Assembly (NCBI GenBank): GCA_964565925.1
Contig: CAZMGV010000006.1
Coordinates: forward strand, 157,289-221,288
Direction: 5' to 3'
Length of the DNA stretch: 64,000 nucleotides
From: CAZMGV01 sp964565925
GTDB lineage: Bacteria > JAGRBM01 > JAHCIT01
The notes below the pieces were generated by a model that made no database searches, was not told where the DNA came from, and saw only the letters and a list, made by a program, of their open reading frames with translations. Made by a program: the position numbers and the translations under genes. How positions within the stretch are numbered: position 1 is the stretch's first letter; every line of letters begins with the position of its first letter. Positions 1 to 9,873 of this stretch are shown one piece after another.

Positions 1-1828
1 TGGCGGACTGATGCTGCTGGCCGGCGAACCGCAGACGTTCATCGTGAACTGGGGTGTTCTGCTTCTGTTCTGGCTGTTCGTGCCGATCGGTGCCGAAACG
101 GTTTTCACTCGCCGTGCCGGCCGGGCGATTCTGGGCTGTACGCTTTTCGGAGCCCTCGCCATCGGAATTGGAATCGTACAATGGTTCCCGGCGCGTTATC
201 TGATTGAGGAAACGGCCCGGGGAGCACTCGGTTTCGGATTGAAGGATGCAGAAGGCTGCGGATTTCATCCGGCGCGCTGGTTTGAACTGATCGTACCGGG
301 TTTTTTTGGCGACGATGCCGGAGATCTCACGCTTTGGAGCCCCAAGATTGCCTGCATAGGCCATTCGACACTTTATATTTCAACGATCTACGTGGGTCTG
401 TTGGCTGTATTGCTGGCAATATTCGGCATCGTGGAAGGCCGCCCGCGGCGAATTATCCTGTGGACGGGAGTGTTAACGATTCTGGCGGGCCTTCTGGCCA
501 CAGGCCCGCAGAGTCCACTGGATATCTACAGTGTGCTTTATCGCGTGCTCCCCGGGTGGAACCGTTTCCGTAACACGGAACGGCTGCTTCCATGGATGAC
601 GATGGGACTCGGGCTGCTCGCCGGGTTTGGCCTTGACCGGTTGCGGACGAAAACGAACCAAATCCATTTGTTCATATTATCGGCAGCGTGTCTGGCGTGC
701 TGGACTGTTTTCGCCATTATTGACTGGCCCGGTATTTCGAAGGCGTTCGATCCGCATTCGTATTTGTATCTGAAAGACGTCGTATCCAGATCGGTTCAGG
801 CGGGATCGGTATCTGCGATTATGGCAGCCGGCCTTTTCGGTGCGGCTTTTGTGTTCCGGTCCCGGAAAATCCTTTTTCTGGTACCGCTGCTGATTGCGGT
901 TGACCTGATAGGTTACGCGCCGGAACTGCTCGAATTCTGGCCCGAACCCGGATTTCCCCGGACGGAGTCGAATGTAATGACGGCGATACGCCAGGCGGCC
1001 GGCAAGGACGGGTTTCCTTATCCACCCCGGTTCACGGGACCGTCGATCACCCTGGTGCCATTGACACGAACGTCGATAGTGAACCTCCGGGAGGCAACCC
1101 GGATTCGATGGCTGCTTGCCGATCCGGATTTCAATATTTTCTATCACCTCGCTTCGTCCGAGACGATGAACTCCTTTGTGACCCGCCGGGCAGCGGATGC
1201 CCGGCAGTACCTCCAGCCGGACCGATTCGAGAGCCTATGGGGTAATTCGGTCCTGCTGCTTCCCAAAGGCACGGCGGTTCCGGATCCGGCATATGAGTTA
1301 CGGGAAGATTTCGGACTTGTCGGACTTGCCTGGAATCGCGGGAACCGTTCCCGCGTCGTTTGCCCCGGAAAATGGACCAGACTTCCGGACGACGGTTCTG
1401 TCCTGCGGTACTGGAAAGAACGGGGGCTCACGGTCGATTTTGCTGACGAAACGACCGGTCCTTTTCCCGCATCGGGAAAAGCTGAACCGGCTTCACGCTG
1501 CATCGTGACATCCTGGGCGCCCGAGAAATACGAAATAGAGGTCGATTTGTCGGCCGATTCGCCGGTCGTATTGCGGGAATCTTTCGCAAAGGGCTGGACC
1601 GCCTCTCTTGCGGATGAAAATAACCGGACGCTCGCGGTCTACCCGGCGAATCACGTTCAGCAGGCGGTATTTCCCGGCCCGGGCAAGCACAGGATCCGGT
1701 TCGAATACCGTACCCCGGGCCTTGGCATTGGGATCGCTGGTACAGCTATTTCCCTGTTGCTGGCAATCTGGACAGGGAGGCGGTTCGGTTACGAATCCGG
1801 GCCCCTTGATCCGGCGCGAAGCCACTGA
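1..1828 (+). CDS. YfhO-like polytopic membrane protein, 5' end outside window
   Basis: The frame is open from the first base of the window, so the protein begins upstream; the first visible Met is at base 11 and 605 residues follow it. Hydrophobic segments lie near residues 10-28, 38-57, 121-140, 149-164, 194-208, 219-237, 265-282 and 286-303, then a long soluble part, then one last hydrophobic segment near the C-terminus. The AGEPQ motif at residues 4-8, the FRNTER segment (186-191) and the C-terminal beta-rich part followed by a TM helix resemble bacterial YfhO-type membrane proteins, which are linked to sugar modification of cell-surface polymers. That role is family knowledge; nothing here shows the substrate. 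The next gene starts 14 bp downstream on the same strand. Confidence 0.6.
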   Translation, partial: GGLMLLAGEPQTFIVNWGVLLLFWLFVPIGAETVFTRRAGRAILGCTLFGALAIGIGIVQWFPARYLIEETARGALGFGLKDAEGCGFHPARWFELIVPGFFGDDAGDLTLWSPKIACIGHSTLYISTIYVGLLAVLLAIFGIVEGRPRRIILWTGVLTILAGLLATGPQSPLDIYSVLYRVLPGWNRFRNTERLLPWMTMGLGLLAGFGLDRLRTKTNQIHLFILSAACLACWTVFAIIDWPGISKAFDPHSYLYLKDVVSRSVQAGSVSAIMAAGLFGAAFVFRSRKILFLVPLLIAVDLIGYAPELLEFWPEPGFPRTESNVMTAIRQAAGKDGFPYPPRFTGPSITLVPLTRTSIVNLREATRIRWLLADPDFNIFYHLASSETMNSFVTRRAADARQYLQPDRFESLWGNSVLLLPKGTAVPDPAYELREDFGLVGLAWNRGNRSRVVCPGKWTRLPDDGSVLRYWKERGLTVDFADETTGPFPASGKAEPASRCIVTSWAPEKYEIEVDLSADSPVVLRESFAKGWTASLADENNRTLAVYPANHVQQAVFPGPGKHRIRFEYRTPGLGIGIAGTAISLLLAIWTGRRFGYESGPLDPARSH

Positions 1829-1842
1829 AGGAGTTTTCACCC

Positions 1843-2730
1843 ATGTCCCACAAGAGCCGTATTTTCCGCGACGACCTGCTCGAAGGCAAAAAAGCCATTG
1901 TCACGGGCGGCGGCACCGGCATCGGCGAGGCGATCACCGCCGAGCTCGCGGCGCTGGGCTGCGAGGTATTTATCTGCTCGCGCAAACAGGAAAACGTGGA
2001 GCCGGTCTCGAAGAAGATCACCGAAGCCGTCGGCAAGAAGCCGGTGCACTGGGGTCTGTGCGATATTCGCAAGCATGAGGAAGTGGACCGCGCGATCGAC
2101 GAAGCGGTCCAGAAAATGGGCCGGATCGATTTTCTGGTGAACAACGCGGGCGGGCAGTTTCCCTCGCCGGCGGCCGCTTTTACCGATAACGGCTGGAACG
2201 CCGTCATCAACAACAATCTCACGGGACCGTTCTACTTTTCCCAGTCCACGGCGAAGAAGGCGTTCTTCAAGCAGAACCACGGCAAGATCATATTCATTAC
2301 CGCCGACTGCCACCGTGGCATGCCGGGGCTCGCCCACACGAGCGCGGCCCGGGCGGCGGTTCAGAACCTCGCCATGACGCTCGCCATCGAATGGGCCTCG
2401 TTTAATGTGAAGGTGAACTGCGTGGCGCCGGGAACGATCTTCTCCACCGGCATGCGGGTTTACCCGAAGGAAGTGGTGTTCAATACCGCCCGGCATATTC
2501 CGCTCAAGCGGCTCGGTACGGTGGAGGAGATCGCCAACGCGGTCGCCTACCTGCTTTCACCGGCGGGCGACTGGATCACGGCCGAAACGATGAAAGTGGA
2601 CGGAGGCGCCAGTATATGGGGCGACCGCTGGCCGATTCCGGATCCGAAGGATTTCGACAAGACCCACGGCTGGCCGGGCCCGGTCCCGTTCGGCGGCTAC
2701 ACCGGACACGACGACGACAAGAAAAAATAA
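1843..2730 (+). CDS. SDR-family oxidoreductase, trans-2-enoyl-CoA reductase-like
   Basis: A 295-residue Rossmann-fold short-chain dehydrogenase/reductase. The cofactor motif TGGGTGIG is at residues 21-28 and the NNAGG motif at 100-104. The usual YxxxK catalytic pair is absent: the aligned segment is HTSAARAAVQN at 165-175, with Arg170 at the Lys position. This segment, the following NCVAPGTI and the C-terminal VDGGASIW resemble peroxisomal trans-2-enoyl-CoA reductase-type SDRs, which reduce the double bond of enoyl-CoAs. The substrate is inferred from family likeness only. An AAGGAG ribosome-binding site sits 10 bases before the ATG, so the start is secure. The gene is convergent with the next one, with a single base between the two stops. 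Confidence 0.75.
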   Translation: MSHKSRIFRDDLLEGKKAIVTGGGTGIGEAITAELAALGCEVFICSRKQENVEPVSKKITEAVGKKPVHWGLCDIRKHEEVDRAIDEAVQKMGRIDFLVNNAGGQFPSPAAAFTDNGWNAVINNNLTGPFYFSQSTAKKAFFKQNHGKIIFITADCHRGMPGLAHTSAARAAVQNLAMTLAIEWASFNVKVNCVAPGTIFSTGMRVYPKEVVFNTARHIPLKRLGTVEEIANAVAYLLSPAGDWITAETMKVDGGASIWGDRWPIPDPKDFDKTHGWPGPVPFGGYTGHDDDKKK

Positions 2731-2731
2731 G

Positions 2732-3472
2732 TTATCCGCCGTCCGGCGGTGGCGGAGCGGAACACTGCCTCATTTCGGGCAGGGGTTCTTCTTTCAGTTT
2801 GTCGGCGTACGGTTTCGGAATAATCCCGTTATCGCGGTAAATATCGATCAGCTTGTCCCGCCGTCTTTTGATCGGCCCTGTCCGGTCTTCCACCGATGGG
2901 CCGTAATAGGCGGCCGCCGCGAGCGTCAGCAGATCGTTCAGGTCGAGCTCGCCGGATGATTTGTTCAGGAGCTTGATGGCCCCATCGACATAACCCCGCC
3001 CGTCACAGGGGAACCGCGATTTCTCATATATGCAGGAGGTTAGCGCTTCCGGCGTGACGTGCCTCGACAGCCAGACCATATCTGTCAATCCCGCCAGTCT
3101 GTACTCCTTTCGCGTTCTCTGGGTTTTCTGTTCTGCCAAACGCAGTCGCGAACAAACGATGGCGACCCCTTCGCCTTTTCGGTAAGGTTCCCCGGCCGCA
3201 AGTTTTTCCCGGTTGACCAGCAGGTAATTAACCAGCAGGTCCCACGGCCGGATGGGTTCCAGAACGTAGGGCGGTTTTTCGCCGGCGTTCGCCCAGATGG
3301 CGTCGGTGAACTTCGGATCCACCTTTCCGGTGGCCTGGAGGGGAGGCAGATCGTGATAGTTCCGGAGGCCGTACCGGTACAGCCCTTCGACGAGGACCAC
3401 CGGAACCGTCAGCAGCACGACGATTACGATCCCGGTAACGAGGGTGGTTTTTCTGGCGAACGGGCGTGACAC
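2732..3472 (-). CDS. Membrane-anchored protein resembling a degenerate GT51 transglycosylase
   Basis: A 246-residue protein with one N-terminal membrane helix (about residues 9-31) and a soluble remainder outside the membrane. The C-terminal half follows the layout of peptidoglycan glycosyltransferase (GT51) domains: a segment like the family's region of small helices (GAIKLLNKSSGELDLNDLLT), then LAAAAYYGPS in place of ALLAGLPxAPS, then a run of charged residues and NGIIPKPYADKLKEEPL, like the family's GYITEAEYEAAKAEPL. I do not see the catalytic EDxxFxxHxG motif. It is therefore probably a catalytically dead relative or a regulator of wall synthesis, but this is inference from weak similarity. 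Unrelated function is possible. Confidence 0.4.
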   Translation of the reverse strand: MSRPFARKTTLVTGIVIVVLLTVPVVLVEGLYRYGLRNYHDLPPLQATGKVDPKFTDAIWANAGEKPPYVLEPIRPWDLLVNYLLVNREKLAAGEPYRKGEGVAIVCSRLRLAEQKTQRTRKEYRLAGLTDMVWLSRHVTPEALTSCIYEKSRFPCDGRGYVDGAIKLLNKSSGELDLNDLLTLAAAAYYGPSVEDRTGPIKRRRDKLIDIYRDNGIIPKPYADKLKEEPLPEMRQCSAPPPPDGG

Positions 3473-3517
3473 AGGAGCCTATTATTACCTATTGTCAGGC
3501 CTCGACGAGAATAAAAT

Positions 3518-4209
3518 ATGCTGACCCGCGCTCCAGTCATCCTGTTCGAGAACGACGACGTCATACTTGCCGACAAGCCGGCCGGAGTTCTCACGACCGG
3601 TGAAAAGGACGACAAAAACACATTCGAGGCAAAGCTCCAGGCCGAATCCGGTAAAAATATGAAGGCGCTTCACCGGCTGGACCGCGATACAAGCGGCGTC
3701 GTGGCTTTCGCCAGGAACGAACCGGCGCGCAAACTGCTTGAGCCGCTCTTCAGAAAGCACGAAACCGAGCGGGTGTATCTGGCGCTGCTGCTGGGAACCT
3801 TTCCGTCAGACAAAGGCACTCTCAAGAACTACCTCCGGACGAACCCCAAAACCTTCACCGAAGAGGTTGTTTACAACCCCAAGTTCGGTATCGAAGCACG
3901 GCTTTCCTATAAGGTCCTGCAGAGCGGAAAGGGCGTCAGTCTCGTGGAGATCCGGCCCGAAACCGGACGGACCAACCAGATCCGTGTCCAGTTCGCCCAC
4001 GATACACACCCGGTGCTGGGTGACCGCAAATACAGCAAGGGGAAGATCTTTCCGGTCCCCGCCCGGCGGACCCTGCTCCACGCCCGGTCGCTGGCGTTCA
4101 CGCCGCCCGACTCCATCGGTGGCGGAAAGCGCATACAGGCAAAGAGTCCGCTCCCGGACGATTTCCGGGAGGCCATCGCCGAAGCGGCACTGTCGATGAA
4201 GGGCCTTGG

Positions 4210-4213
<4 letters not shown>
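3518..4213 (+). CDS. RluA-family RNA pseudouridine synthase
   Basis: This 231-residue protein isomerises uridine to pseudouridine in rRNA or tRNA. The catalytic motif HRLDRDTSG is at residues 52-60, with Asp55 as the expected nucleophile. Further family blocks are the N-terminal ILADKPAGVLT and the RPETGRTNQIRVQF segment near residue 145. No S4 RNA-binding domain precedes the catalytic domain, as in short RluA/RluC-like members. The exact target nucleotide cannot be told from sequence. The stop codon overlaps that of the convergent transporter ATPase gene by a couple of bases, so the two transcripts must run into each other; no terminator is visible between them. Confidence 0.9.
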
Positions 4214-5190
<977 letters not shown>

Positions 5191-5202
5191 GGCGGGTTCG
5201 GA

Positions 5203-5937
5203 CTAGAGGTTCCGGAACTCCTCGATGAACTCTTCCTTGGTGATAATACCCTTGCGCGAAAGAATGCGGATCAGCGCCAGCATCTCCTTGGACGGCTTGG
5301 GACGTGCGGCTTCGGAAGTAACCGGAATGGGCTCCATGGGGATGGGCGACGCCTTGCGGCTCGCATCCGGAAAGGGCTGGCTGCGCTCGATCATGTCCGC
5401 CTGGAGCTTGTATCCGGCCGCATCGTCTGTGCCGCCCTTGAAATTGGACTGGGTTCCCGCGCCGACGCCGTAACTTTTCTCGAAGTTGTCGTGTCCCTCG
5501 TAGTGCTTCGACAGCATCGCCTGAATCTGCGAGTCGACCGCGACCACCGGCTTGATCTGGCAGCCGGTCGCAAAACCGATTTCATCCAGTGCCGGAAGAT
5601 TCGTGGGATCGCTCATGGCGAGGTAGAGCACCTTGCGGGTGCCTTCCTTCTTGAACATGACGGGAATGACGCTGTATTTGCGGGCGCGCTCGGCGTCGAG
5701 CATGGCGACGAGGTCGGGCGTGATGTTCTGCTTTGCGAGATTGACGCTCGGAATTTTCAGATGGCTGGATAGCGCCTTCGCCATCACGTCCTCGGAAACG
5801 AAACCCAGCGCAATCAGCACGTTACCCAGGCGGTCTCCCCAGCGCTTCTGCTCCGAGAGCCCGGTGCGAAGCTGCATTTCATCGAGGACACCGGCCTCGA
5901 TAAGAATTTCGCCGAGTCTTTTCCGCGGCCCTGCCAT
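5203..5937 (-). CDS. MshEN (GspE/PilB N-terminal) domain protein without ATPase domain
   Basis: This 244-residue protein starts with the pattern of the N-terminal domain of type II secretion and type IV pilus assembly ATPases (RLGEILIEAGVLDEMQL, then GDRLGNVLIALGFVSEDVMAKALS and a segment with IPSVNLAKQ). The domain covers about residues 5-150. Some MshEN domains bind cyclic di-GMP. The ATPase domain that normally follows is missing; instead there is a linker and a short C-terminal helical piece (ILSRKGIITKEEFIEEF, about 225-241) that looks like a second small module of the same type. It lies between the OppC and OppD genes with 12 bp to OppD, so it is probably co-transcribed. Its role there is unknown. 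Confidence 0.7.
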   Translation of the reverse strand: MAGPRKRLGEILIEAGVLDEMQLRTGLSEQKRWGDRLGNVLIALGFVSEDVMAKALSSHLKIPSVNLAKQNITPDLVAMLDAERARKYSVIPVMFKKEGTRKVLYLAMSDPTNLPALDEIGFATGCQIKPVVAVDSQIQAMLSKHYEGHDNFEKSYGVGAGTQSNFKGGTDDAAGYKLQADMIERSQPFPDASRKASPIPMEPIPVTSEAARPKPSKEMLALIRILSRKGIITKEEFIEEFRNL

Positions 5938-6081
5938 GGGGTCTCCTTCAGGACGTTCGCTTTACATCATATACCCGAAGGCCGGGCCAGTTCCAGACGG
6001 GAATGGAATTGGCCGGGGTATCCGGGCCGGCACCCGGGACGCCGTGAACCGGACTTAATGCCCGTTTATTGCGTATGGCCG

Positions 6082-7083
6082 TTACGTCCGGGCGGCACGG
6101 CTTCTGGCGCTGCGGGGGTCGGCCCGCTCCCGCAGCCGGTCGCCCAAGACGTTATAGGCGGTGATCGACAGGAACAGGACAATGCCGGGGAACACGATCA
6201 GCCACCAGGCGCTCCTTACATAGGGTTTCGACTGGCCCAGTATCTGTCCCCAGCTGGAGGTCGGCGGCTGGACCCCGAATCCGAGAAAACTGAGCGAACT
6301 CTCGGTCAGCATGGCGCCCGCCACGTCGAAGACCGCCGAGACGATCACCGGGGCCATGGCGTGCGGCAGCACATGCTGGAACAGGATTTTCAGGGAACCG
6401 GTTCCGGTCACCCGGGCCGACAGCACGAACTCCTCGTTCTTCAGTTTCAGGACCTCGCCGCGTACCAGCCGGGCGATCCCGGTCCAGCCGGTGATGCCGA
6501 TGACGATCATGATGTTCCAGATGCTGGGCGGCCAGAACGCCATCACGGTCAGGATCAGGAAAAACGTCGGGAAACAGATCACGACCTCGATCACCCGCGA
6601 GATCAGGATATCCGTCCACCCGCCGAGCCAGCCGGCCAGCGCGCCGATAATCAGTCCGATCGCCAGCGTGATCCCCATGGACACGAATCCGACGGCAAGC
6701 GACACCCGTCCGCCGTGAATGATCCGGGCCAGCACGTCCCGGCCGTTCTGGTCCGTTCCGAAAGGATGATCCCCGGACGGCCCCGACAACCGGTGATCGA
6801 GATCGTTGGTGTCGGGTGACTGGTCATGGATGGGCCATACCGCCCAGTCGCTTTCGGTCATGGCGGCGATGAGTTCATCGCGTGTCAGGGTACGCGTACG
6901 GGCGTCTTCGTGGAGGGCCGGAAACAGGACTTCGCCGTTCAGGGTCATGACGATGGGCCGGTCGCTGGCGATCACCGGCGCCAGCAGGGCGAGCGCCACG
7001 ACCAGAACGATAAACAGGGTCGAAATCGCGATCAGCGAACCGGAAAACAGTTCTTTCCCGATCTTGCGAAGGGCCGTCATCAT
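6082..7083 (-). CDS. oppC: Oligopeptide/dipeptide ABC transporter permease, OppC type
   Basis: A 333-residue inner-membrane permease. The N-terminal helix (about residues 15-36) is followed by a periplasmic loop, the family motif HPFGTDQNGRDVLARIIHGGRVSL (near 105-128), then five further membrane helices. The cytoplasmic EAA-type loop that docks with the ATPase is visible around EFVLSARVTGTGSLKILFQHVLP. The loop between the first helix and the HPFGTD motif is longer than in many OppC proteins. The start overlaps the OppB stop by four bases, indicating translational coupling. Confidence 0.92.
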   Translation of the reverse strand: MMTALRKIGKELFSGSLIAISTLFIVLVVALALLAPVIASDRPIVMTLNGEVLFPALHEDARTRTLTRDELIAAMTESDWAVWPIHDQSPDTNDLDHRLSGPSGDHPFGTDQNGRDVLARIIHGGRVSLAVGFVSMGITLAIGLIIGALAGWLGGWTDILISRVIEVVICFPTFFLILTVMAFWPPSIWNIMIVIGITGWTGIARLVRGEVLKLKNEEFVLSARVTGTGSLKILFQHVLPHAMAPVIVSAVFDVAGAMLTESSLSFLGFGVQPPTSSWGQILGQSKPYVRSAWWLIVFPGIVLFLSITAYNVLGDRLRERADPRSARSRAART

Positions 7084-8087
7084 TCGGTCCCCCCGTCATA
7101 GCGGATCCGCGGATCCACAACCGAATAGAGAAGATCGGACACCAGCATTCCGACCAGCGTCAGGAAGGCGGAGATGGTCGTGATCGCCATGATGAGCGGA
7201 TAGTCGTAGTTGAGAATCGCATCGAACCCGAGCCGGCCGATGCCTGGAATGCTGAAAATGCTTTCGATAATGACCGAACCGCCGAACAGCCCCGGCAGCA
7301 GATAGCCGAGCAGCGTGACCACCGGAATGAGTCCGGTGCGAAACGCATGGCGGAGCAGCACCACCGGCTCCGAGAGCCCCTTGGCGCGGGCCGTACGCAC
7401 ATGATCCATGTGGAGATTTTCGAGCATTGTCGACCGGACGAAACGCGACATGAAGGCGAGCGATCCGTAGACATAGCAGATGACCGGAAGCACCAGATGG
7501 TGTGCGTAGTCGAGAAGCTGCTTCCACCAGGGCCAGGTCTCCCAGCCGATGCTGTGGATGCCCGCCACCGGGAACCAGTCGAACCAGATTCCGCCGGCAA
7601 AGAACAGCACCAGCATCATCGCAGCCCAGAACGACGGGATCGAATAGAGGAGAAAGAGGAAGGTTGAGACGGCCGCGTCCAGTTTCTTGCCGACGATCGT
7701 GGCCGAATACACCCCCCAGGGTATCGAGATCAGGTAAATGAAAAAGAGCGACACGACGTTGAGCACGATCGTCACCGGCAGGGTCTCGAAAATCGTGTCC
7801 ATCACCGGACGCCGGTAGAGGCGGCTCGTGCCGAAGTCGAACGTGAGCGTGCGTTTCATCCAGGTGAGGTACTGGACGTGCAGCGGCTTGTCGTCGCCGT
7901 AGAGGGCGCGGACCTCTTTGAGAATCTGCGCTCGGACGGCCGGATCGGCTTGGCCCTGAAGGGCAGCAGAGGCCCGCAGCGTCGCCGTGTCGCCGGGCGC
8001 CGCCTTCATGATCAGGAACGTGACCAGCGTGATCCCGAACAGGGTCGGGATCATGAGCAGCAGACGCCGGAAGAGATAGGTGTACAT
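7080..8087 (-). CDS. oppB: Oligopeptide/dipeptide ABC transporter permease, OppB type
   Basis: A 335-residue inner-membrane permease beginning with the classic OppB/DppB N-terminus (YLFRRLLLMIPTLFGITLVTF). The EAA loop reads RTARAKGLSEPVVLLRHAFR near residue 240, followed by the GYLLPGLFGGSVIIESIFSIPG block typical of the family. It forms the translocation channel with OppC. It follows the binding-protein gene after 4 bp and overlaps oppC, so the A, B and C genes form one transcription unit. Confidence 0.93.
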   Translation of the reverse strand: MYTYLFRRLLLMIPTLFGITLVTFLIMKAAPGDTATLRASAALQGQADPAVRAQILKEVRALYGDDKPLHVQYLTWMKRTLTFDFGTSRLYRRPVMDTIFETLPVTIVLNVVSLFFIYLISIPWGVYSATIVGKKLDAAVSTFLFLLYSIPSFWAAMMLVLFFAGGIWFDWFPVAGIHSIGWETWPWWKQLLDYAHHLVLPVICYVYGSLAFMSRFVRSTMLENLHMDHVRTARAKGLSEPVVLLRHAFRTGLIPVVTLLGYLLPGLFGGSVIIESIFSIPGIGRLGFDAILNYDYPLIMAITTISAFLTLVGMLVSDLLYSVVDPRIRYDGGTE

Positions 8088-8091
8088 CAGC

Positions 8092-9822
8092 TCAGGGAGC
8101 TACCGCCGTGTATTTCTGCAGGTTCTTCGGAACGAACCACTCGCGAAAATCGACACAAGGCCTCGGACCGTAGAACCGGATATTCCGGTAGCGGTTGCTG
8201 GTGGCGATGGTCGCCTTCCGGCTGAACATGAACAGGTAGGGCGCCTCGTCGTAGATGATTTTCTGCATCTCTTTCACGAGCGGTATCCGTTTCTGCATGT
8301 CCAGCTCGCGGCGGTTCTGCTCGATCAGTTCATCCACGCGAACATTCTTGAACCCGACGTAGTTGGAACTGGATTCGATATCCGCCTGCGACGAGTGCCA
8401 GAGCTGGTAGTAGTCGGGATCTACCGAGAGCGCCCAGCCGAGCATGGCGGCTTCGAAATCCCGCTTGTCCAGTTTCTTGAGCAGGTTGGCCCAGTCGAGA
8501 ACGGCGACCTTCATGGTGATGCCGGCGCGCTTGAGCGAATCCTGGAAGTTCGTGGCCGTCTGTTCGGTTTCGGGACTTCCCTGCGCGATATTCAGGGTGA
8601 ACTCGAACGGCTTGCCGCCCCGGTCCAGGATTCCGTCGCCGTTCGTATCGGCCCAGCCCGCTTCCTTCAGCAGCTGGGCGGCCTTCTGCGGATCGTATTT
8701 CCGTTCCGGCAGGTCGCCGTTCCAGTAGGGGGATTTGTCGAACTCGGTGCTGTTGATGGGACGTGAAAGCCCCCGGTAGATCTTGTCGGCGATCAGATTC
8801 CGGTCGATCAGATGATTGAGCGCGATCCGGGTCTTGGCGTCGGCGAACATCGGATTGCGGGCGTTCCAGCCGATGTAGGAGTACGACGGATAGTCGTACT
8901 CAAGCCGGTTATTCTTCGCACGGAACTCCGGCGTCGAGGCATCCCGGAACCACTTTTCCGGCGGAACGTTGACCGAATCGAGATCCCCTTTGGCGAAGCT
9001 GATGAATTCGGCCTCGGGATCCGAGATGAACCGGAACACGAACCGGTCCAGATGCAGCTTTTCGGCGGCCGGACCCCAGTAGTCCCTGAACCGTTCGAGT
9101 GTGAGGGTCTCTCCGCGTTTCCACTCCACAAACCTGAGCGGGCCTGTGCCGACGGGGGTTTCGTTCGCCGGCTGGGTGTTCCAGTCCTTGCCCTTCACCT
9201 TGCCATAGATGTGCTTGGGCATGATCGACACCGTTCCGCACACCTCCAGCGCCAGAAAATAGACTTCCTTGAACTTGCACTCGAACGTGTCGGGGCCGGT
9301 CTGTTTTACGTGCTCGACCTTGGAAAAATAGGAACGGCTTTCGGCGGCATCGACATCGGGGTCGAGCAGCTTTTCGTACGAAAAAACGACGTCCTCTATC
9401 GTCATCGGCACGCCGTCATGGAACTTCACCCCCTGACGGATCTTGAAGGTGTAAGTCATCCCGTCAGGACTCACGGTCCAGCTTTCGGCGAGCATCGGCT
9501 TGTAGGCGAGCGTTTTCAGGTCGCGGTCGATCAGCGATTCGAACATGAAGCCGAGCACTTCACCCGATGACGTGTCCTTGGCGATGATCGGGTTCAGGGT
9601 CGGCGGGCTCGAATGCAGGTTCCTTACCAGCCAGTCGCCGTCCACCGGCTCGCCTTCGGCGGGGACCTCGGTCATCCCCCGGTAGTCATCGGGGGAGACT
9701 CCCGATTTGGCGGCGGCCGCCGGTTTCCCGTCGGGTTTCTGGCCCCGGGTGGTTTTGCAGGCGGAGACAGCCGCCAGCATGACGGACAACAGACAGACCG
9801 ATAGAAGCCGGTGGGTTTTCAC
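8092..9822 (-). CDS. oppA: Peptide ABC transporter substrate-binding lipoprotein (SBP_bac_5 family)
   Basis: A 576-residue extracytoplasmic binding protein. The N-terminus is a lipoprotein signal with hydrophobic core and lipobox LAAVSAC, so Cys22 should be lipidated. Family blocks include LNPIIAKDTSSGEVLGFMFE, YTFKIRQGVKFHDG, DVVFSYEKLLDPD and the C-terminal DYYQLWHSSQ and NYVGFKNVRVDELIEQ segments, all standard for the family-5 solute-binding fold. The start codon is GTG, preceded by an AAGGA at workable distance. It is the first gene of the Opp set and is followed after 4 bp by the permease gene. Confidence 0.92.
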   Translation of the reverse strand: MKTHRLLSVCLLSVMLAAVSACKTTRGQKPDGKPAAAAKSGVSPDDYRGMTEVPAEGEPVDGDWLVRNLHSSPPTLNPIIAKDTSSGEVLGFMFESLIDRDLKTLAYKPMLAESWTVSPDGMTYTFKIRQGVKFHDGVPMTIEDVVFSYEKLLDPDVDAAESRSYFSKVEHVKQTGPDTFECKFKEVYFLALEVCGTVSIMPKHIYGKVKGKDWNTQPANETPVGTGPLRFVEWKRGETLTLERFRDYWGPAAEKLHLDRFVFRFISDPEAEFISFAKGDLDSVNVPPEKWFRDASTPEFRAKNNRLEYDYPSYSYIGWNARNPMFADAKTRIALNHLIDRNLIADKIYRGLSRPINSTEFDKSPYWNGDLPERKYDPQKAAQLLKEAGWADTNGDGILDRGGKPFEFTLNIAQGSPETEQTATNFQDSLKRAGITMKVAVLDWANLLKKLDKRDFEAAMLGWALSVDPDYYQLWHSSQADIESSSNYVGFKNVRVDELIEQNRRELDMQKRIPLVKEMQKIIYDEAPYLFMFSRKATIATSNRYRNIRFYGPRPCVDFREWFVPKNLQKYTAVAP

Positions 9823-9873
9823 GGGATCGGGATCCTTTCGGACAGGGGTCGGTTCAACTCGGATCAGTGGAGA

